Shown piece after piece: positions 37,947 through 42,221 of a stretch of DNA of 42,221 bases. The notes beneath the pieces are model-generated. The model saw only the letters and a list, made by a program, of their open reading frames with translations. It ran no database searches and was not told the origin of the DNA. The stretch is taken from the NCBI GenBank assembly GCA_030429665.1, contig JAUIEZ010000030.1:1-42221 (forward strand), read 5' to 3'. Both the position numbers and the translations under genes were made by a program. The first letter of the stretch is position 1. Each line of letters opens with the position of its first letter. The DNA is from Gammaproteobacteria bacterium (lineage in GTDB: Bacteria; Pseudomonadota; Gammaproteobacteria; Arenicellales; CAJQKF01).

Positions 37947-37975
37947 ATTATACGGTCGCGTATGACCGCCACCAA
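37947..37975 (-). promoter_or_regulatory. Predicted sigma-70 promoter of the peroxiredoxin gene
   Basis: On the minus strand TTGGTG (37970-37975) is followed after exactly 17 bases by a perfect TATAAT (37947-37952). It is the best match to the vegetative consensus noticed in the window. The leader to the ATG at 37828 would be about 112 bases long. Confidence 0.65.
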
Positions 37976-38028
37976 CAATCGTTGACGCCATTGTAACTAT
38001 GAACCAGGCGGATGACGGGATTGCAACG

Positions 38029-38787
38029 TTACCGGGCGATGGTGTCCCGATGACGGTCCAGCAAGGCCAACACGTCCGCGAGCATGGACCCGGCGAGGAC
38101 GCGGCCCTTGCCGGGGTCGGCGAGCCGCGCATTTCCCATGGCGCCGCTGGGGGAAAAGTTGGGCGCGAAGGGATCGTCCCTGACAAGCGGCCCGGGGCCG
38201 AACTCGGTGGCCGACTCGTCGCGGGCGCGCCCCGGGTCCACCATCGAGGGCGCGATGTGCATCATCAACGAAGTCTCGACCTCGTCGGCGTGTCCGCCGG
38301 CCGATTGCTCGCATACCCGTTCGACGGCGCGGCGGAAACGTTCGCCGCGGTAGACGTGGCAGGCATGCGCTTCGCTGATTCCGCGGCAGACTTCGTCAAC
38401 CGTCTCGATGGTGCTGATCCCGGTGTTGAGGACCACGCATACGCGGTGGCCGGATCGGCACATGGATGCGAGCGCGCGTTCCAGCAGTTGGCCGAACGCG
38501 TCGGCGTCGAGGCTCGGGCTGCCCGGATAATTAGTGAATGCCGGGTAGTGGCCGTAGCCGACCAGCGGCCATACCAACGCCTCGCGCCGGGCGGCCACGG
38601 CCGCGGCGATCCAGCGCGCCTGGATGGCGTCGGTACCAAGCGGCAGGTGGCGGCCGTGCTCCTTGCTGGCGGCGCCCACCGGCAGCAGGCCGACGGCGCC
38701 GGGCGCGCGCCGCGCCAGTTCGGGCCAGCTCAGCGCTTCGACGTGGGCGCCGTGGTCGAGGCGTTCACCGCTCGACGGACTCGTCAC
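38029..38787 (-). CDS. Creatininase family amidohydrolase
   Basis: 252 residues if started at the GTG at 38787; ATG starts at 38847 or above would add an unrelated-looking tail and overlap the divergent kinase gene. The family motif near the N-terminus is VGAASKEHGRHLPLGTD (37-53), the variant with ASKEHG rather than STEQHG. SPSLDADAFGQLLERAL and AGGHADEVETSLMMHIAPS follow as in the family. The strand that usually ends in NGHGGN reads VVLNTGISTIET here, so the histidine of that motif is missing. Members hydrolyse creatinine or other cyclic amides, or act in cofactor maturation (MftE). The substrate here is unknown. Confidence 0.78.
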   Translation of the reverse strand: MTSPSSGERLDHGAHVEALSWPELARRAPGAVGLLPVGAASKEHGRHLPLGTDAIQARWIAAAVAARREALVWPLVGYGHYPAFTNYPGSPSLDADAFGQLLERALASMCRSGHRVCVVLNTGISTIETVDEVCRGISEAHACHVYRGERFRRAVERVCEQSAGGHADEVETSLMMHIAPSMVDPGRARDESATEFGPGPLVRDDPFAPNFSPSGAMGNARLADPGKGRVLAGSMLADVLALLDRHRDTIAR

Positions 38788-38836
38788 CGGGGCGAGGTGG
38801 GCGCGGGAGGGTTCGGGTACAATCGCGCGACCTGCG

Positions 38837-39487
38837 ATGATTACCATTGACGCCAACCAGTATAACGCCATTCTGTCCGGCGCCACCGTGCTCGAGCAAA
38901 GCGTGAAGTACGGGCCGAGTGTGTGGCGCACCGATGACGATCGCATCATCAAGGCCTTCCACCGCCGCCGTCGCTACTTCTCGAGGCGATTCTCCTATGC
39001 GCGGCGTTTTACCCGGCACTGCGGCTGGTTGGCGCGTCGCGGCGTCCGCGCCCCCCGGGTGAAGGAAGCCTATCGGTGCCCGCAGGTTGGATCGGAACTG
39101 GTGGTCTATCCGCTGATACCCGGTGAAACGCTGCGCAGCATGACACCGGGTTCGCCCGAGGCCGGCAGGGTGCTCGACGCGCTGCCGGCATTCCTGGCCG
39201 CCCTGCATCGTTCGGGCATTCATTTTCGCGGCATTCACCTGGGCAACATACTGCACGATGCCGAGGCGGGTTTCGCGCTGATCGACGTCAGCTACATGCG
39301 CTGGTATCCGTGGCCGCTCACGGTGCGTGCCCGCGCCGCCAATTTCCGCAACATCCTGGGCTACGACCGGGACGCCGCCCTGATCGATGCTTTCGGACGT
39401 GACGACTTTATGCAACGATACGTCGAGGCCGCCTCGCTCGGGCGCCGCCGCGCGGCGCGACTAGAACGCGCGGTGTATCGCGGCTGA
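38837..39487 (+). CDS. Toluene-tolerance/InaA-like kinase-fold protein
   Basis: 216 residues with the small-lobe lysine K39 (DRIIKAFHR) and the large-lobe sequence GIHFRGIHLGNILHD (127-141) followed by GFALIDVSYMRW. This matches a family of lipopolysaccharide-kinase-like proteins annotated as toluene tolerance proteins in Pseudomonas. The usual kinase HxD aspartate is glycine (G132), while the Asn (N137) and the DFG-like D150 remain. Whether it phosphorylates a core sugar is unproven. The ATG at 38837 is divergent from the creatininase gene (49-base gap) and is followed, after 39 bases, by a methyltransferase gene. Confidence 0.75.
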   Translation: MITIDANQYNAILSGATVLEQSVKYGPSVWRTDDDRIIKAFHRRRRYFSRRFSYARRFTRHCGWLARRGVRAPRVKEAYRCPQVGSELVVYPLIPGETLRSMTPGSPEAGRVLDALPAFLAALHRSGIHFRGIHLGNILHDAEAGFALIDVSYMRWYPWPLTVRARAANFRNILGYDRDAALIDAFGRDDFMQRYVEAASLGRRRAARLERAVYRG

Positions 39488-39526
39488 CACTTCACGAGCG
39501 ACCCAACCGGAATCGACTTCACCCGC

Positions 39527-40207
39527 ATGACGCCCGAGCAAGACGCCTACATCGACACCCGCGAGCGCTTCAACGACGAAGCGGTCGCGCGCGACTACGT
39601 CGCCAAGAAGAACACCCTGGCAACGTCGAAGAACCGGCGCGAAATGGCCTGCATCGGTGCCGCGCTCGAGGGGCTGGCGGTCGGCAGCCGCGTGCTGGAC
39701 CTGCCGTGTGGCACCGGCCGTCTCGCCGCGATGCTTCTCAAGCGCGGCTTCGAGGTCGTGGAGGCGGACTATTCCGCGCCCATGATCGACGCGGCGAAGG
39801 CGTGGTACCTGGACCATCCCCTGGACGGCGAATCGGCGTCTCGACTTCGCTTCGTGCGGCAGGACGTGATGCATACCACCTTCGATGACGACGCCTTCGA
39901 CGCCGTCATCTGCAACCGGCTGCTGCACCATTACCCGGAGCCGGCGACCCGCCGCGCGGTGCTCGGCGAACTGGCGCGCATCTGCCGCGACCGGCTGATC
40001 GTTTCCTACTACGACAGTTTCGCCCTGAGCGCGCTGAAATTCCGACTGCGCAACCGCTTGCGCGGCGTTACGCCGACCGACCGGATTCCCATTGCAACGA
40101 GCGAATTCCGTCGCGACTACGAGTCCTGCGGACTTCGCCTGTTGCGGACGCTGCCGGTTCGCTACGGGATCTCGCCGCAGACCTACCTCGTGCTCGGCGT
40201 CGGTTGA
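39527..40207 (+). CDS. Class I SAM-dependent methyltransferase
   Basis: 226 residues. SAM motif I is RVLDLPCGTGRLAAML (55-70), motif II lies in FEVVEADYSAPMIDAAK, and motif III region in FDAVICNRLLHHYPEP. The layout is that of Methyltransf_11/25 type enzymes. The substrate cannot be read; its position 39 bases after the kinase-like gene suggests the two are transcribed together, and a lipid or glycan substrate is possible. It is followed by the M20 peptidase gene after 54 bases. Confidence 0.85.
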   Translation: MTPEQDAYIDTRERFNDEAVARDYVAKKNTLATSKNRREMACIGAALEGLAVGSRVLDLPCGTGRLAAMLLKRGFEVVEADYSAPMIDAAKAWYLDHPLDGESASRLRFVRQDVMHTTFDDDAFDAVICNRLLHHYPEPATRRAVLGELARICRDRLIVSYYDSFALSALKFRLRNRLRGVTPTDRIPIATSEFRRDYESCGLRLLRTLPVRYGISPQTYLVLGVG

Positions 40208-40261
40208 TCGACCGGCGCGACGTACTCCACCATCCACCAACCTGCGACCGCAAGCAACGCC

Positions 40262-41698
40262 GTGAACGTAGACCGTACCATCCGCTTTGCCGACGAGATC
40301 TGGAACGACTCCATTGTCGACGCGCTGACCGAGTACATACGCATTCCCAACAAGTCGCCGCTGTTCGATGTCGACTGGGAGCAGAACGGCTACATGGAAG
40401 ACGCAGTCAGGTTGATGAGCGACTGGTACGCGGCCCATGCGATCGGCGAGGCAAACCTGGAAGTCATTCGTCTGCCCGGACGGACACCCCTTTTGTTTGT
40501 CGACGTGCCCGGCACGGGAGAGGGCTCCATTCTCTTTTACGGTCACCTCGACAAGCAGCCGGAAATGACCGGTTGGCACGAGGGTCTCGGCCCGTGGAAG
40601 CCGGTGATCGAAGGCGACAAGCTCTATGGACGTGGTGGCGCCGACGACGGCTACGCACTATTCTCGACGGTCGCGGCGGTGCTTGCCCTGAGAGACCAGG
40701 GGCTCGGGCACGCCGGGTTGAAGATCATCATCGAGGCCAGCGAGGAAAGCCATAGCGTGGACCTGCCGGCCTACATCGAGGCGCTGGCCGGACGCATCGG
40801 ACAGCCGGACCTCGTCGTCTGCCTGGACTCGGGATGCGGCAACTACGATCAACTGTGGTTGACGACGTCGCTGCGAGGCCTGGCGGGTGGGCGGCTGAGC
40901 GTGGAGGTGCTGACCGAGGGCGTGCATTCCGGCGACGCCGGCGGCGTGGTGCCTTCGAGTTTTCGCATCTGCCGGCAGCTTCTCGAACGGCTCGAGGACG
41001 CCGGCACCGGCGCGATCCGGCCGGCAGAATTCAACTGCGAGATTCCCGCCCTGCGCATCGAGCAGGCGGCCCGCGCCGCCGACATCCTGGGGCCGGACAC
41101 GTTCCGACGATTTTCCTTCGCCGGCGCCACCCGGGCCATGGGCGAGGACACGGCGGAGGCAATCCTGAATCGCACGTGGCGCCCGGCTCTCGAAGTGACC
41201 GGTGCCGGCGCCCTGCCGGCGATCGAAAGTGCCGGCAACGTGCTGCGTCCGGCGACGATGCTGAAGCTCTCCCTGCGACTGCCGCCGCTCGTCGACGACC
41301 GCAAGGCCAGCGCTTGCCTGAAATCGCTACTCGAATCCGATCCTCCCGAAGGCGCGACGGTGCGCTTCGAACCCGACCACTCCGCCGCCGGCTGGAATGC
41401 GCCGGCCATGGAGCCGTGGCTGGACGCTGCCGTCAATGCCGCCAGCGAGGCTTGTTTCGGTCGCGAGGCGGCGAATCTTGGCGAGGGCGGCAGCATTCCC
41501 TTCATGGCGATGCTCGGCAGGCAATACCCCGACGCGCAGTTCCTGGTCACCGGCGTGCTGGGGCCCAAGTCGAACGCCCATGGTCCCAACGAGTTTCTCC
41601 ACCTGCCCATGGCGCGGCGGCTCACCGCGTGCGTGGCGCAGGTGGTGCACGCCCACCACGTGTACCATGAGCGCGCGGCCCAGGCGAGACCGGGGTAG
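40262..41698 (+). CDS. M20 family metallopeptidase (carnosinase/dipeptidase-like)
   Basis: 478 residues, cytosolic zinc peptidase of the CNDP/M20 group. Metal ligands and catalytic residues are in place: H95 and D97 (FYGHLDKQP), D128 (RGGADDGYA), E161-E162 (EASEES), D189 (CLDSGCG) and the C-terminal histidine in SNAHGPNEF. Insertion of the dimerisation domain starts with TTSLRGLAGGRLSVEV. The start is a GTG at 40262 with no strong ribosome binding site; no better start precedes the conserved region. Its likely substrates are dipeptides or acylated amino acids. It precedes the cyclodeaminase-like fragment by 45 bases. Confidence 0.9.
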   Translation: MNVDRTIRFADEIWNDSIVDALTEYIRIPNKSPLFDVDWEQNGYMEDAVRLMSDWYAAHAIGEANLEVIRLPGRTPLLFVDVPGTGEGSILFYGHLDKQPEMTGWHEGLGPWKPVIEGDKLYGRGGADDGYALFSTVAAVLALRDQGLGHAGLKIIIEASEESHSVDLPAYIEALAGRIGQPDLVVCLDSGCGNYDQLWLTTSLRGLAGGRLSVEVLTEGVHSGDAGGVVPSSFRICRQLLERLEDAGTGAIRPAEFNCEIPALRIEQAARAADILGPDTFRRFSFAGATRAMGEDTAEAILNRTWRPALEVTGAGALPAIESAGNVLRPATMLKLSLRLPPLVDDRKASACLKSLLESDPPEGATVRFEPDHSAAGWNAPAMEPWLDAAVNAASEACFGREAANLGEGGSIPFMAMLGRQYPDAQFLVTGVLGPKSNAHGPNEFLHLPMARRLTACVAQVVHAHHVYHERAAQARPG

Positions 41699-41743
41699 TA
41701 AACGCGTGTTAGGGTGGCGCCGAACGACTCCCGAGGTGAAGAC

Positions 41744-42221
41744 ATGAATCCCGAAACTCCGCCCTACCTGTCCCGCGCCACGTGCGAGTCGCTGGGGATT
41801 ACCACCGGGGAGGTGATCGACATGATGGAGGCGCTGATCCGGGGTGCCGCGGCGGGCCGTGTGTGGAACGCGCCAAAGGCCGTGGTCATGCCGGGTGACG
41901 GTCGCTACCTGATGGCCACGCTGTGCGCCGCCGACGACCCGCCCTACATGGCGGTGAAGTCGCTCGGCCTGAATCCAGAGAACGCCTCTCGCGGGTTGCC
42001 CCAGATCAACGCCGTGGTGGCGCTTCACGATGCCCGGACCGGGGTGCCGGTGGCCTTCGTCGAGGGGAACTGGGTGACCGAGGTGCGCACCGCGGGCCTG
42101 AGCGCGGTGCGCTTCGGCTTCGTCCCGACCCTGCTCGCGGGCGCGGTGCTGGGCCCGGGCTCCAACCTCGCCTTCGCCTATCTCGCCCTGCACGGCGCCG
42201 ACCCGGGCGTGTTCGCCGGTG
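41744..42221 (+). CDS. Ornithine cyclodeaminase/mu-crystallin-like protein, cut by window edge and possibly chimeric
   Basis: 159 codons are visible, starting with an ATG preceded by GAGGTG. Residues 1-122 fit the N-terminal dimerisation and substrate domain of the ornithine cyclodeaminase family: an MPGDG segment, YMAVKSLGLNPEN, GLPQINAVVALHDARTG and VEGNWVTEVRTAGLSAV, including the substrate-binding arginine and lysine regions. From about residue 123 (base 42110) the protein should lead into a Rossmann fold, but instead reads FGFVPTLLAGAVLGPGSNLA and on, a membrane-helix-like sequence reminiscent of AmpG-type transporters. The switch is in frame. It may be an assembly chimera, a recombination joint, or an unusual fusion; the window ends too soon to decide. 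Confidence 0.6.
   Translation, partial: MNPETPPYLSRATCESLGITTGEVIDMMEALIRGAAAGRVWNAPKAVVMPGDGRYLMATLCAADDPPYMAVKSLGLNPENASRGLPQINAVVALHDARTGVPVAFVEGNWVTEVRTAGLSAVRFGFVPTLLAGAVLGPGSNLAFAYLALHGADPGVFAG

Overview
The window is 42.2 kb of uniformly high-G+C bacterial DNA with dense, mostly ATG-started genes. The gene families (HAE-1 type RND pump, PcaF-type thiolase, ZntB, toluene-tolerance/InaA-like kinase, GlxA-like AraC regulator, four-cassette UvrA) point to a Pseudomonadota genome, most likely an uncultured gammaproteobacterium. A DddP-like enzyme would fit a marine or host-associated habitat. No rRNA, tRNA or CRISPR was seen, so no finer assignment is possible. Both ends look like assembly or recombination boundaries: an IS256-type transposase tail on the left, and on the right an ornithine-cyclodeaminase-like gene whose last ~110 bases read like a different membrane protein.

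Layout. 0-0.23 kb: end of an IS256-family element. 0.27-4.5 kb (minus): RND efflux permease and its lipoprotein adaptor, with no outer-membrane channel gene in view. 4.6-8.5 kb (plus): 3-oxoadipate enol-lactonase-like hydrolase, 3-oxoadipyl-CoA thiolase, an NAD(P)-dependent dehydrogenase with a DUF1932-type C-terminus, and ZntB. 8.7-14.9 kb: first glycan island (metallo-beta-lactamase/Rieske protein, three GT-A type glycosyltransferases, one nucleotidyltransferase-fold protein). 15.1-20.6 kb: tandem-duplicated UvrA with its own promoter. 20.7-22.0 kb: M24-fold DddP-like protein. 22.1-24.1 kb: DUF899 protein and a small CPVC protein, divergent from a GlxA/AraC regulator. 24.2-32.5 kb: second glycan island, with three plus-strand genes (asparagine-synthetase-like, DUF115-like, GT9) converging on a four-gene minus operon (GT8, GT2, Gfo/Idh, GT4). 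33.1-38.8 kb (minus): methyltransferase, CBS protein, RraA-like aldolase, HDAC-like deacetylase, second methyltransferase, 1-Cys peroxiredoxin, creatininase-family hydrolase. 38.8-42.2 kb (plus): kinase-like protein, third methyltransferase, M20 peptidase, cyclodeaminase-like fragment.

How the genes may work together. The lactonase and thiolase catalyse late beta-ketoadipate steps (enol-lactone hydrolysis; 3-oxoadipyl-CoA to succinyl-CoA plus acetyl-CoA); the rest of the pathway lies elsewhere. The two islands probably build or decorate a surface glycan or lipooligosaccharide. Besides transferases they carry candidate modification enzymes: an oxygenase-like Rieske protein reminiscent of CMP-sialic-acid hydroxylase, an amidotransferase-like enzyme without the glutaminase cysteine, a DUF115 protein and a nucleotidyltransferase. 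These are the strongest candidates for undescribed chemistry. The 33-42 kb part is a mixed set of housekeeping and stress genes. The clearest regulatory signals are a TTGGTG-N17-TATAAT promoter with a start-proximal hairpin before the peroxiredoxin gene, and a TTGAGC-N17-GATAAT promoter before uvrA that helps fix its start codon.
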